The notes under the pieces were generated by a model that saw only the letters and a list, made by a program, of their open reading frames with translations, had not been told where the DNA came from and did not search any database. A program made the position numbers and the translations under genes. A stretch of DNA of 54,192 bases from Planctomycetota bacterium (lineage in GTDB: Bacteria > Planctomycetota > Planctomycetia > Isosphaerales > Isosphaeraceae), in assembly GCA_021777845.1 (NCBI GenBank), contig JAJYDB010000001.1, positions 1 to 54,192 on the forward strand, written 5' to 3'. Shown in pieces: positions 23,162-32,544 of this stretch. Position 1 is the first letter of the stretch. The number at the start of each line of letters is the position of its first letter.

Positions 23162-25344
23162 TAGAGGTTGAAGTTGAAAGTCTTGGTGATCAGGCGCCAC
23201 AGCCACCAGCCCAAGCTGCGGGTGCCGCCGTCGATCTTCGCGAACCCTCGTTGCCCGGGGTGGAGGTACAACTCGTTGTTGTCGATCGGGATCATGATTT
23301 CGTAGACCGCGGACAACGGCTTATTTTGGCCGGTTTTCGGGTCTTGTTTGGTCGGGATTTCGCCGCCTGCGGTGCTGGAGAGTTCGGGCGGCAGATCTTC
23401 GCGGTTGCGCTGCGCCTTCTCGCCGACCTGGGAGCGCCAGGTGCGTTCGGAGATGCCGTAAATCTTGATCCAAGCGCGGCTTCCGATCGCGACCAGGTCG
23501 ATGTCGGACTGGTCGAGGATCATGTGGGCGGAGAGTTTCGTGGGGTCGCCGACCTCGCAGAAGGGCTTGCCGGGTTCGAGGTACTGCCCGGTGGTTTCGG
23601 GATGCGGCATGCGCATCACGACGCCGTCGCGGTGGGTGACGAGCGTGAGCTTGCCGATCTGGTCGTTGATGCTGTCGATTGCCGGTTCGAGCTCGGCGGC
23701 GAGCTGCGCGTGCTCGACGGCTTGCGGTCGGCGGTCGCGCTCGGAGCTGGTGCCGAACCAGAGCGCCTTCATGAAGTTGATGTCGTGGTCCTGCTGAAGC
23801 TGGGCGCGCTCGCGCTGCTTTTGGGGATTCGAGAGCACGGCGAGGACGTCGCCGGCCTTCACGTGGTCGCCGTCGCGGACCTTGTATTCGACCACGCGGC
23901 CGGGGACCTCGGCGTAGATCATCTCGGGCTTCTCGGCGGAGAGTTCGAGCGTTCCGGTCACGCGCAGCGGCGTTGGAATCAGCAAGATGCCCGCCGTCAA
24001 CGCAGCCGCCGCCGCGAAGAAGCCGGCCGCACGCGCCTTCTTCACTTTTCGCATCCTCCCAGGGGTCCACATGAATTTCGACATTTGGAACATCGGCACC
24101 GCGACAAGCGGCACCATCGAGCCGATCGCGAGCATCGCGCTGATTGAGCCGAGGCCGTGCGGCTTCAAAAACCGGTTCAGGAAGAAAATGATGCTGAACG
24201 AGACGATCCAGCGATAGAGATAGCTCGCCACCGCGTACGTCACGAAAAGCGTGCGTCGCGAACGCGGCATGTAGCTCTGCACCGGGACTTCGAGGCCGAG
24301 CACCTTCTCTTGAATCAGGTACGTGAAAAACTGCGTCGCCTTGATCCGCAGGTTGGGGATCTCAAGCCAGTCGGCGAGGACGTAATAGCCGTCGTAACGC
24401 AGGAGCGGGTTGGCGTTGAACATGACCGTGTTCACCGAGCAGATGAACATCGTCGCGAGGCTGAGACTGTGGAGCAGGCCGGACTCGGTGTTGAACCAGA
24501 TGAAGGTCGCGATCGACGCCAGAAACAGCTCGACGTAAATGCCCGCGGCGGAGATCCAGATCCGGTGCCACTTGTTGGGCAGTAGCCAACTGTCGGTGAC
24601 GTCGCAATAAAGCGCCGGGGTGAGCACGAGCAGGAGCATGCCCATCTCGTGAACCTCGCCGCCGAAGTGCTTCGCGGTGAGGCCGTGGCCGAACTCGTGG
24701 ATGATCTTCACGAGGGCCAGACAGACCCAGAAATTGACGATCGTCCACCAGTTGAACCAGCTTTGGAACTCGGGAAGCTGCGCGTAAAACGTCGTCCACT
24801 GGCTGACGACGAGCGTGAGCGCGGCGCCCATCAGGCCGACGCTCGCCGCGATGAAATACGGCGTGTAAATCCATTTGAAATACGGATACATCCCGGTCAG
24901 CAGCCGCTCGGGGTCGATGATCGGCAGCTTGATGTAGAGGATGTTCGCGAAGAACTGCCAGACCTTGCGCCAGCGGTTCTTGCGGCGACGCTTGATGAGC
25001 ACCTTCGCCTGTTCCGGGCTGTCGATCTGCGCGATGCCTGCCTCGTGAAGTTGCGCCGCGAACCGCGTGAGGTCGTCGATCGAGATCGTTTGCGGCCGAT
25101 ACTTCCGCTCGAAGGCGCGTTTGACGTCTTGCAGCGTGTTCTTGCCGTCGAACTGCTCGAGCAGGAAGTACTCCTCGACCTTGAATCGAAAGTACTTCAG
25201 CGCGATCGGGTCCTTGACGACGTAGTGCGTCATGCCCTCGTAAAATTGCGGCTGGACGATCAGATCGGGCCGCAGCTTAACTTTCAGGTGCTCGGCCGAC
25301 TGGCCCATCGGCAAGGCCGGCGCGATCGTGGGAGCGGCGCTCAT
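23161..25344 (-). CDS. PqqD-like / M50 peptidase / HlyD hybrid membrane protein
   Basis: A 727-residue protein from ATG 25344. Residues about 40-110 resemble a PqqD/RRE-like domain (YFLLEQFDGKNTLQDVKRAF). Residues 160-440 form a multi-pass membrane M50 site-2-protease fold with IIHEFGHGL (His216, Glu217, His220) and NPLLRYDGYY, the N-P-x(4)-D-G motif holding the third metal ligand. From about 450 there is a transmembrane helix, then a HlyD/biotinyl-lipoyl hairpin (VPGRVVEYKVRDGDHVKAGD). It follows the HlyD gene after 89 bases. Proteins of this fusion type occur next to HlyD adaptors in planctomycetes. Peptide processing coupled to export is the simplest reading, but no pump ATPase or RND gene is present. 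Confidence 0.85.
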   Translation of the reverse strand: MSAAPTIAPALPMGQSAEHLKVKLRPDLIVQPQFYEGMTHYVVKDPIALKYFRFKVEEYFLLEQFDGKNTLQDVKRAFERKYRPQTISIDDLTRFAAQLHEAGIAQIDSPEQAKVLIKRRRKNRWRKVWQFFANILYIKLPIIDPERLLTGMYPYFKWIYTPYFIAASVGLMGAALTLVVSQWTTFYAQLPEFQSWFNWWTIVNFWVCLALVKIIHEFGHGLTAKHFGGEVHEMGMLLLVLTPALYCDVTDSWLLPNKWHRIWISAAGIYVELFLASIATFIWFNTESGLLHSLSLATMFICSVNTVMFNANPLLRYDGYYVLADWLEIPNLRIKATQFFTYLIQEKVLGLEVPVQSYMPRSRRTLFVTYAVASYLYRWIVSFSIIFFLNRFLKPHGLGSISAMLAIGSMVPLVAVPMFQMSKFMWTPGRMRKVKKARAAGFFAAAAALTAGILLIPTPLRVTGTLELSAEKPEMIYAEVPGRVVEYKVRDGDHVKAGDVLAVLSNPQKQRERAQLQQDHDINFMKALWFGTSSERDRRPQAVEHAQLAAELEPAIDSINDQIGKLTLVTHRDGVVMRMPHPETTGQYLEPGKPFCEVGDPTKLSAHMILDQSDIDLVAIGSRAWIKIYGISERTWRSQVGEKAQRNREDLPPELSSTAGGEIPTKQDPKTGQNKPLSAVYEIMIPIDNNELYLHPGQRGFAKIDGGTRSLGWWLWRLITKTFNFNL

Positions 25345-25432
25345 TTTCGGATGCGTCCCCTGAGAATCCGAACCGGCGGAGCGGCGGGTCGTTCCACGCG
25401 AAAACGACGCGTCGTCCGCCTCGGAGGCGTCA

Positions 25433-26443
25433 TTATTTCGGCAGCGCGGGCAGGTCGAGATCGGCCTGCTTCGTCGTCTCGACGGCGTCGTCCTTCGCGG
25501 CGGGAGCGGCGGCCGCGGCCGGAGCGGGCGCGACGGTCTGCTCGGTGCCCAAATGCACCGACATCCGAGCCTTCAGCCCCGGCTTCAAATCCTGGTTCGG
25601 GTTCTCGAACTCCGCGAACACGCGCACCGTGTTTTCGTGCTCGAGCGACGTCACGACGGGATCGACGAACGTCACCTTGCCGCGAAACTTCATCCGCTCG
25701 ACCGGCGAGGCGGGATGATCCGAGTCGCCGCCGACGCGCGGCTGGATCTCGACGATCTGGCCGACCTTGATCCGCCAGGCGTATTCGGTCGGCACGTAAG
25801 CGAAGGCCCGCATCTTTTCGAGATTGAAGAGCGTCACGACCGGCTCGTTGGCGCGGACGGCCTCGCCGGGATTCTTCTTGCGGTCGATCACGATCCCCGT
25901 GAACGGCGCCTTGATCGTGAACTCGTCGACCGCCTGCACCGCGAGGTTGAACTCGGCGATGTCCTGCTTGTGCTTGTCCTCGGCCTCCTGCAAGCCCGCG
26001 AGGTCGACCATCAACTGCGCCTCGGCTTTGCGAATCTCTTCGTTCGAGACGTAACCCTGACCGCGTTTTTGGAGGTTGACGTTGATCGCGCACACAGCCT
26101 TGTCGAACTCGACCTGCGCCTTCGCCTTCGCGATCAAGGCGGTGCTCTCGGCGGCGAGCTGCGCCTTCTTCATCGCGAGCTTCGGCGTCTCGGCGTGCAA
26201 GGTGCCGATCAGGCCGTCCTTCTTGACCGTCATGCCGATCTTGATTTCCATCTTCTCGAGCACGCCGTCGCGCATCGCGGCGACTTCGGATTTCTCGACG
26301 GCGTCGAGACGGGCATCCTCGGGAACGACAAAGATCTCGGTCGCGCGGGGCGCGGGGGCATCCGCTTGCTGCGCGTCGGCCCTTGAGGCTTGGACGCATA
26401 CCGCCGCCGCTCCGATCGCTATCAACCTCATCGCGATGTTCAT
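25433..26443 (-). CDS. HlyD/RND-type periplasmic adaptor protein
   Basis: A 336-residue protein from ATG 26443, which has GAGG 7 bases upstream; GTG 26467 and ATG 26455 lack one. A signal peptide (MNIAMRLIAIGAAAVCVQAS) is followed by the first half-lipoyl domain (AMRDGVLEKMEIKIGMTVKK), a long alpha-hairpin, the second half-lipoyl part (EFTIKAPFTGIVIDRKKNPG), a beta-barrel, and an Ala/Pro-rich tail. Membrane-fusion proteins of this kind bridge inner-membrane transporters to the outer envelope. It is the middle gene of the operon, with neighbours that also carry HlyD modules and no pump. Confidence 0.9.
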   Translation of the reverse strand: MNIAMRLIAIGAAAVCVQASRADAQQADAPAPRATEIFVVPEDARLDAVEKSEVAAMRDGVLEKMEIKIGMTVKKDGLIGTLHAETPKLAMKKAQLAAESTALIAKAKAQVEFDKAVCAINVNLQKRGQGYVSNEEIRKAEAQLMVDLAGLQEAEDKHKQDIAEFNLAVQAVDEFTIKAPFTGIVIDRKKNPGEAVRANEPVVTLFNLEKMRAFAYVPTEYAWRIKVGQIVEIQPRVGGDSDHPASPVERMKFRGKVTFVDPVVTSLEHENTVRVFAEFENPNQDLKPGLKARMSVHLGTEQTVAPAPAAAAAPAAKDDAVETTKQADLDLPALPK

Positions 26444-26532
26444 GTCGGACCTCATGGGAACTTGCACGCGGATTCAGGGAATTCTCAGATTTCTCTCGCG
26501 GTCGCGACCAACCCGAGCGCGACCTCGGCCGC

Positions 26533-28608
26533 TCAATTCAAGAACGGCCAGCGGAACATGACGGTCTCATAGAAGACGTGTACGACATCGCGGAAGAGCA
26601 CGTACGCCAACCGCGCGTTGCCGCATTCGATCCGAGCACGGACCTCGGCGCCGGGACGCAAATCGTGATTCCGCTTCAAATACTCGACGCGGACGTCGTC
26701 GTTGAAACCGATCGACATCTTGACGACGTGCTTCTGCTCGACCGGCTCGGCGTTCGCCGCGATCCGCCGGACAAAGCCGTGATATCGATGCTCGGGATCG
26801 GTCGCGGTGACGAAATACGCGGGCAGCGCCGCGCCGACTTTCGCCCGGCCGGCCTCGATCTCGGCCTTTAACTTGCGCTCGGCCTCGTGGATCGGTCCCA
26901 TATCCTGGTCGGGCACCTCCACCTCGAGCACCCACTCGCCGTCGATCGCCGCGATCGAGATCAACTCCTGACCGATCTTGACCGGCCGTTTCAACAGCGT
27001 CTTTTTGGCCTCCCAAGTTGTGACGACGCCGTCCTGCGGGGCGCGAATCTCCATCTCCTTGAGTTGCTCGCGGATAATCTCGATCTGCTCTTTCGCGGAC
27101 CGCGCCTTGATTTGCGCCTCGGCCCGCTGCGCCTTGATGTCGATCCGATCTTCTTCCTTGATCGCTTTGTTAAGCTGAGTGAGCAGTCCTTCGTACTGAG
27201 TCGCGGCGGACTCGCGTTCGCCCATGAGCCGCTTCAGTTCGCGTTGAAGCTCGGGGCTGTCCATCTTCGCGAGCAGGTCGCCCTTGTGGACGATATCGCC
27301 GTGCTCGACAGGGACCTCGGTGACGATGCCGTCGAGGGGCGCGTAGGTGATCCGTCGCGCCTCGGGCAAAAGCGCGCCGCGACCTTCGATCGTCAGCTCC
27401 CACGGCACGAAGGTCATCGCGCCGATCACAAGCAGCACCGCCGCGAAGACCGCCAAGATTTTCAGCAACATCCTGCCGCGAAAGACTTTCCAAGGCGAGC
27501 CGAGCGCCTTCAGAACGGGCAGCATGAAGATTTTGTCGTGCTCGTAGGCGTTCCAGAGCGCCGTCGAGGCGTGCCGCGCGACGACCTCGGTGCGAGCATG
27601 CGCGTCGGTCGGCGGCAGTTCGTCGCCGATCTGTTCCGAAATCACGCAGCCGAACGGAACCTTCTCGTGCTTGGGGTCGGATTCGGGCTTGTGCAGGAGC
27701 GTCACGATCACCGTCTTCGCGCCCGACTCGTCGACGTAAATCTCAAGCGCGTCGCGGATTTCGGGCGGAAAGCCGTCGGTGACGCCGGTGTAGACGAGAT
27801 CCTCGCCGGATTTAATCACCGCCTGACAGAGCTTGGTCAGTTCGCGGATCAGGTTGGCGCGGTGCTCGACCACCTCCTGCCCGCTGACGGACTCGATCAT
27901 CACCCGGCCGCCGAATTTCAGGCCGACGCTGACGCGGTCGCAACCCACCAGGCGTTTGCCGTCGTTGGCCACCGCGTAGGCGGTCTCGCGGAGATCGAGC
28001 GAGGCGTGAATCTGATGCGTGAAGCCCTCAAGTTGGTTCCAGAGCTTCTGTTGCGACATCACCTGCCGCATCTGTCTGTTTTTCAGATAGCTCGCGGCCA
28101 GATCCGCCAAATCGCCCAAAAACCGCAGAGTACTTTTCTGAGTACCGCGGTCGGCGGCGGCGCGGCGGGTTGGATCCATCATGATCTCAACCAGCCCGAC
28201 GCACTGTTTGTCGAGCATGACGGGGGCGATGAAGAGGGCGAACGGGGTGGGGTTGCCGGCGTTGGGCACTCCGTCGACGACGGCGTTCGGCGGGATGACC
28301 ATGGCGCCGGTGGCCTGCAACATGCATCCCAGGAGCGCGTCGTGGGGCTGCGTCCGGGCGCGGCCGTCCATCAAGCCTGTTTGCTGGAACTCGATGTGGT
28401 GCTGAAGTTTAAGCGTGCCGCGGCCGTCGAGCATCCAGAACGCGCCGCCGTTCGACGCGACCGCGGCGACCGCCCGGCTGAGGAACTCGCTGTAGAACTC
28501 GTTCGGCTGGACGTCGGACTCGGCGAGGTCCGCGATTTCGGCCACGAGCTTGCGGATCTGCGTCTTTGTCTGTTCGAGCAAACTCGGGTCGATCGTTTCT
28601 TCCGTCAT
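26533..28608 (-). CDS. GAF-domain / HlyD hybrid membrane protein
   Basis: A 691-residue protein from ATG 28608, with GGAA 7 bases upstream; TTG-type extensions are unsupported. Two GAF-like sensory domains occupy about residues 30-180 and 200-360 (first with GGAFWMLDGRGTLKL, second with GCDRVSVGLKFGGRV). One membrane helix follows near 390-410 (LLKILAVFAAVLLVIGAM). A HlyD module comes next: half-lipoyl ITYAPLDGIVTEVPVEHGDI, a coiled-coil hairpin, half-lipoyl EIRAPQDGVVTTWEAKK and a barrel. Cytoplasmic sensing fused to an envelope adaptor is unusual. It is the first gene of the four-gene operon and probably sets the input signal. Confidence 0.85.
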   Translation of the reverse strand: MTEETIDPSLLEQTKTQIRKLVAEIADLAESDVQPNEFYSEFLSRAVAAVASNGGAFWMLDGRGTLKLQHHIEFQQTGLMDGRARTQPHDALLGCMLQATGAMVIPPNAVVDGVPNAGNPTPFALFIAPVMLDKQCVGLVEIMMDPTRRAAADRGTQKSTLRFLGDLADLAASYLKNRQMRQVMSQQKLWNQLEGFTHQIHASLDLRETAYAVANDGKRLVGCDRVSVGLKFGGRVMIESVSGQEVVEHRANLIRELTKLCQAVIKSGEDLVYTGVTDGFPPEIRDALEIYVDESGAKTVIVTLLHKPESDPKHEKVPFGCVISEQIGDELPPTDAHARTEVVARHASTALWNAYEHDKIFMLPVLKALGSPWKVFRGRMLLKILAVFAAVLLVIGAMTFVPWELTIEGRGALLPEARRITYAPLDGIVTEVPVEHGDIVHKGDLLAKMDSPELQRELKRLMGERESAATQYEGLLTQLNKAIKEEDRIDIKAQRAEAQIKARSAKEQIEIIREQLKEMEIRAPQDGVVTTWEAKKTLLKRPVKIGQELISIAAIDGEWVLEVEVPDQDMGPIHEAERKLKAEIEAGRAKVGAALPAYFVTATDPEHRYHGFVRRIAANAEPVEQKHVVKMSIGFNDDVRVEYLKRNHDLRPGAEVRARIECGNARLAYVLFRDVVHVFYETVMFRWPFLN

Positions 28609-28987
28609 GGCTGGTTCCGTTGTAGGATTCGACGACTCGGGTCCGAACGCCAAGCCCCTCGCTCCGCCGCGCCCTGGACCCGCGCGCAGCGCCCCGGCAT
28701 AACCCCAACGGGACGCCTATGCCCGCGACCTTCCCTAAGAAGCGTCGTCGTCCCGACGCGCCCGACTCGTCGCGACGTCTCCGGACGCTGATTCGGCTGC
28801 GATCCGGCATTCAACCCATCTTGCGCAGCACGCCCAAACCCCCGGAAAAGAGGAGTTTCGCGGGTCTTATCCGTGCGGATTTCGGCCGCGTCGCGAGGAG
28901 GACCGCGACGTCGGCGCGTTGACTAATATGGCGTGAAGCGTGATCGAAAAGTGGGACGGAGGCGACGGCGGCGTCGGCCTTGACGGG
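28609..28987. other. Gap before GAF-HlyD operon; no gene seen
   Basis: Only a short basic frame (28719-28922) is open, without a ribosome binding site or recognisable pattern. The stretch should hold the promoter of the minus-strand operon and the end of the DUF3179 transcription unit. No clear motif was found. Confidence 0.4.
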
Positions 28988-30193
28988 TTATTGCAGGGCG
29001 GGTTCGTGGCGTCCGAGTTCGTGCCTGCCGGCGGACCGAAGTTGGCTGTCGGGGTGAAATATCCGCCAGGCATCGATCGAGGCGATGGTGCCCGCGACGG
29101 GGGCAAGCCGCTCGCCCGCGAGCGGTCCCGAGAGCGCGCGACCGGAGACGGCGTCCCAGACGCTGCCGGTGTCGTCGTCGAGCAAGGCGTCGTCGCGGCG
29201 TTGAAACGCGAGCGTACGTCCGCCGACTCTGCGGTCGAACGCGGCCGCGGTGTGCGTCGCGTCGTCGAAGAGGATGAGCAGCGGGAGGTCGCCGCACTCG
29301 TCGTTCACGACCGCGACGCGCGCGAGCTCCGCGAAGGGCCACGAGATCGTGCCGCCGTCCCTCGACAAACCCCATTGCAACGCGTTGAAGAAGCGGTGCT
29401 CAGACTGTGCCCGTGCGGGTTCCGTCTGCCTTCGAAAGCGTTGGGAGACGAAGGTGAGGCCGAGGACGGTCGATTCGGGGTGGACGGTCCGCCAGGTTTT
29501 CCAGTCGGTCCAGATCGCGGCGATCTGGTCGAGCGGGTGACCTTTGAGCGGCCCCCTGACCCCTCCGGCAATCATTTGCGCCCAACCGGTGTGGGTCTCG
29601 ACGTCTTCCATCATCATGGTCCGGCCGAAAAACTCGCCGGTGACGAAGAAAGTCAACGCGCGGTCCTGGAAGCGTCGGGAGAACACCAAAGGAGTGCGGC
29701 ACTCGCCGCACCAGGTGACGGCGATCGGCTCGCCGCCGAGCGTGTCGTTAACGATGCGACGAACCGGCGGGCTCATCATATCGAGCGGATAGGCCCGCGT
29801 CTCGCCGTTGACCTCCACGCCGATCACGAACGCCTCGTCGGGGAGATCGGCCGATTCCACGCTCGACGATGCCGACGGCACGACCACAAGCGGCGCGTAG
29901 GGACCGCCGCCCGCGTGCGGACGCGGTCGCGTTTCCGGCGACCGTTTGCCACCGACGCCGAGCGCCGATGACGCGAGGGCGCGGTCCTCGTCGGCGATCG
30001 GCTTTTGCCGAATGACGGCTTGCTCGATCGGCTGTTCGGGATGCCCGACGAGAGCGTCGAGCGCGCCCTCGGACATCAATCGAACGGCGGCAAACCCGAG
30101 CGTGAGCACGGTCGCGACGACCCAGAAGAGTCGCGAACGACCGGTTGGGGGGAGATCGTTGCCGTCGGCGTTCGCTTCGTAAGTGGCCGGCAT
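28988..30193 (-). CDS. DUF3179 protein (paralogue B)
   Basis: A 401-residue protein from ATG 30193, with GAGG about 10 bases upstream. One N-terminal membrane helix (LFWVVATVLTLGFAAVRLM) anchors the extracytoplasmic DUF3179 domain. The domain shows FVIGVEVNGETRAYPL, IVNDTLGGEPIAVTWCGECR and TPLVFSR, then DQIAAIWTDWKTWRTVHPES. The two cysteines in TWCGEC are the family's conserved pair. Function of DUF3179 is not established; a redox or metal role is sometimes suspected. It lies 92 bases after paralogue A and shares its domain order, so the pair is a tandem duplication. Confidence 0.85.
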   Translation of the reverse strand: MPATYEANADGNDLPPTGRSRLFWVVATVLTLGFAAVRLMSEGALDALVGHPEQPIEQAVIRQKPIADEDRALASSALGVGGKRSPETRPRPHAGGGPYAPLVVVPSASSSVESADLPDEAFVIGVEVNGETRAYPLDMMSPPVRRIVNDTLGGEPIAVTWCGECRTPLVFSRRFQDRALTFFVTGEFFGRTMMMEDVETHTGWAQMIAGGVRGPLKGHPLDQIAAIWTDWKTWRTVHPESTVLGLTFVSQRFRRQTEPARAQSEHRFFNALQWGLSRDGGTISWPFAELARVAVVNDECGDLPLLILFDDATHTAAAFDRRVGGRTLAFQRRDDALLDDDTGSVWDAVSGRALSGPLAGERLAPVAGTIASIDAWRIFHPDSQLRSAGRHELGRHEPALQ

Positions 30194-30284
30194 GCGGGGA
30201 TACCTCGAACGGTGGGGCCGCGGGGGCGTCGAGTCGGGCCACACGAGCGGCGGACGTCCGCTCGCGACCTTAAGTGATTCGCAT

Positions 30285-31424
30285 TCAGACCCCATGCGCG
30301 GCGCGAACGACGCCCCGGGGATGAAACACGTTCCAGGTGCGGATCTTCGAGATCGTTCCCGCGACCGGTTCGAGGCGTGCGCCCGTCAAGGGGCCGGACA
30401 GCGCGCGGCCGGTGATCGGATCCCAAAGACTACCGGTTTCGAGGTCGACCGGCGCACCTTCGTGAAGCTGAAACGTCAGAGTTCTGTTGTCGACGCGGCG
30501 GTCGAAAGCGGTGGCGGTGCAGTCTCTGACGTCGAAGAAAATCAAGACCGGCTGCTCGCCGAAGAGGTCGTTGACCACCTGCTGCTGCGCGAGTTCGATG
30601 AAGGGCCACGAGTAGGTGACGTCGCCGCGCGTGAGACCCCACTGGAGTTCCGCGAACCGCGCCCGCTCGCTCGGCGAATTCATGTAGTCGGGGGAGTGGC
30701 TAAATTTCTCGGTGGTGCGTGCAAGTTCGATCGTCGTGGTGTCGGGATGAGCCTTGCGCCAGGTTTTCCAGTCGGTCCAGATCGCGGCGATTTGGTCGAG
30801 CGACGCGCCGTTGAGCGACCCGCCCTCCCCCTCGCCGATCAATTGCACCCAATTGGTGTTCGTCTCGAGATCGACCATGATCATGTTGTCGTTCAACTGC
30901 TTGCCCAGGACGACGAACGTCAGCACGCGACCGGAAACCTTGCGCGAAAACACGAGCGGCGATTCGCAGACGTCGCACCAGGTGACCGCGATCGGCACGC
31001 CGCCCAAGGTGTCGTTCACGATGTGTTGGGCCGGCGTCGTCATTGAATTCAGCGCATAAGCGCGCGCCTCGCCGTTTAGTTCCACGCCGATGACGAAATC
31101 CTCGTCGCGGAGCGGGGTCGAAATCGCCGCGTTCGAGGCGGCCGGCCGGTCGACGATCGCCGGAAACCACCCTCCCTTGGCGCGCTTCGGGAGATTCGGG
31201 CGCGGCGCGGCGGGCTTCGGCTCGGGAGCCGCGACGGTGATCGGCAAGGGCTCGTCGACGGTGTCGGCATCCACCTCGAACATGCCCGACGACCACATCC
31301 GAGCACCCGCCAAACCCAGAGTCGCCGCCGCCACCAGCACGCCGAAAACCACCGCGCCTTTGCTCAGACGAGGACGAATCAATTCGTTCTTAGCTCGCGA
31401 ATCATCGACCGAATCGGGGTGCAT
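30285..31424 (-). CDS. DUF3179 protein (paralogue A)
   Basis: A 379-residue protein from ATG 31424. An N-terminal membrane helix (AVVFGVLVAAATLGLAGARM) is followed by a Pro-rich linker. The DUF3179 domain has FVIGVELNGEARAYAL, IVNDTLGGVPIAVTWCDVCE and SPLVFSR, and ends with DQIAAIWTDWKTWRKAHPDT. The conserved TWC-x2-C pair is present. It differs from paralogue B mainly in the linker and in the C-terminal third. It is the first gene of a two-gene unit. Function of the family unknown. Confidence 0.85.
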   Translation of the reverse strand: MHPDSVDDSRAKNELIRPRLSKGAVVFGVLVAAATLGLAGARMWSSGMFEVDADTVDEPLPITVAAPEPKPAAPRPNLPKRAKGGWFPAIVDRPAASNAAISTPLRDEDFVIGVELNGEARAYALNSMTTPAQHIVNDTLGGVPIAVTWCDVCESPLVFSRKVSGRVLTFVVLGKQLNDNMIMVDLETNTNWVQLIGEGEGGSLNGASLDQIAAIWTDWKTWRKAHPDTTTIELARTTEKFSHSPDYMNSPSERARFAELQWGLTRGDVTYSWPFIELAQQQVVNDLFGEQPVLIFFDVRDCTATAFDRRVDNRTLTFQLHEGAPVDLETGSLWDPITGRALSGPLTGARLEPVAGTISKIRTWNVFHPRGVVRAAHGV

Positions 31425-31956
31425 AATGATCGCTCGCGAGGTTCGTGAAGTAGCGTTAATGACAACCTCTAAAAGGATTTAGGGCGATTACGAGCCGTCG
31501 AAGGTTACCCGGCCCGGGGGGGCCTAAAATCTTAATCCTTAGTCATTCAAAGCGTCAAGGAAATCGAGTTGGTCCCATCGCGGTTCGTTCACGATTAGTT
31601 TTTTCGCGAAGACCGGGCCGGGACGGCCGCGGCGGAGGTCGTCGAGAACCCCCGTCGCGACCGCGAGGTCCGGGAGGGTTCGCGCGCCGGGCGCGGCTCG
31701 CTGCGCGGGCGGACCGGTAGGGCGTTGCGTCCGGCCCCCGGCTCCGAATCAAATATCTGTGATTCTTTGATCGTTCACGGGAAACCGCGAGGGCCGAAGC
31801 GCACGAAGCGGCCCGGGCGGGCATGAACAAGTGGTTCGGCGCTCGTTGGCGACCGTCCCGCCGAGTTCGATCGGGTCGTTTGGACAGGGGAGGATTTCGA
31901 GAAGCGGCGCGTGTTGCGCGTGTTGCCCCAACGTGGGTCAACGAGGAGAACGCATC
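31425..31956. other. 532-base gap; AT-rich promoter area, no gene seen
   Basis: The part next to paralogue A (31440-31560) is AT-richer than its surroundings and includes an inverted repeat CTAAA..TTTAG near 31469-31482 and a second AT-rich tract at 31526-31550. This fits a promoter for the DUF3179 pair. The remainder is GC-rich with only shadow frames. Confidence 0.45.
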
Positions 31957-32410
31957 ATGGATCGTCGAGAGTTGCCGAGTGTTTTAGGCGCGGGGGCGGC
32001 TGGTCTGGTTGCCTTCGGCGGGTCCGCGGCGCGAGCGGGCACCCCAAGCGAGGAGCACGAGGGGTACATCACGATCATTGGCCGTCGCGCCCTGGTCTGC
32101 AACGAGGCCGCCCACCACTGCCTTGAGGAGTTGAAATAGGGGGGGCCCGGACGCCGCGCACCATGTCAAGTCACATGAAGCGGCGATCGATTGCCAGGCA
32201 TTCTGCGTGTTGACGGCCACTCTGAGCGCGCGCAGCAGCCCGATGGCGAAGTACGCTCGCGACGCCTGCGCCGAAGCCTGCGGCGCTGCGCCGCCGCGTG
32301 CGCGGGGCAGGACGCGAAGCTCATGACCGAGTGCGCCGAGGCGTGTCTCGCAGGCGAGAAGATTTGCAAGTCGATGTCGGTCGCCGCGCGCCGAGCGTCG
32401 GTAGCCGTTG
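31957..32410 (+). pseudogene. Decayed four-helix-bundle copper-binding protein (Csp/DUF326 type)
   Basis: ATG 31957 with GAGGAG upstream opens a Tat-type signal (MDRRELPSVLGAGAAGLVAF). ALVCNEAAHHCLEEL and a premature TAG at 32137-32139 follow. A second frame from 32159 continues the homology with HHVKSHEAAIDCQAFCVLTA, then MAKYARDACAEACG. The first frame resumes near 32285 with RCAAACAGQDAKLMTECAEA and CLAGEKICKSM. Together these rebuild the Cys-rich helices of planctomycete copper-storage proteins. Two frame changes, one at a run of seven G, plus a lost early Cys (RRALVC) mark it as a pseudogene. Sequencing error at the G run could explain only one of the changes. Confidence 0.85.
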
Positions 32411-32544
32411 CGGCGCAATCCCGAATCTCACGTTGCCGCGAGGGTCGGGGAGAGGGCGGCGCGTCGTCCCGCGTGTGATAAGGTTGACGTCTCGAGGCTG
32501 GGCGACGAGCCCGCCGGGGTCGCGACCGCGAACGAGGACGCGCG

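Noticed and set aside
26887-28791. 634-codon plus-strand frame opposite the GAF-HlyD gene
   Set aside because: Arg/His-rich shadow without motif; the minus strand encodes GAF and HlyD domains.
31955-32418. Frame changes in the copper-protein relic as programmed frameshifting
   Set aside because: Two shifts, a stop and a lost Cys are more simply explained by decay; no slippery site plus pseudoknot arrangement was recognised.
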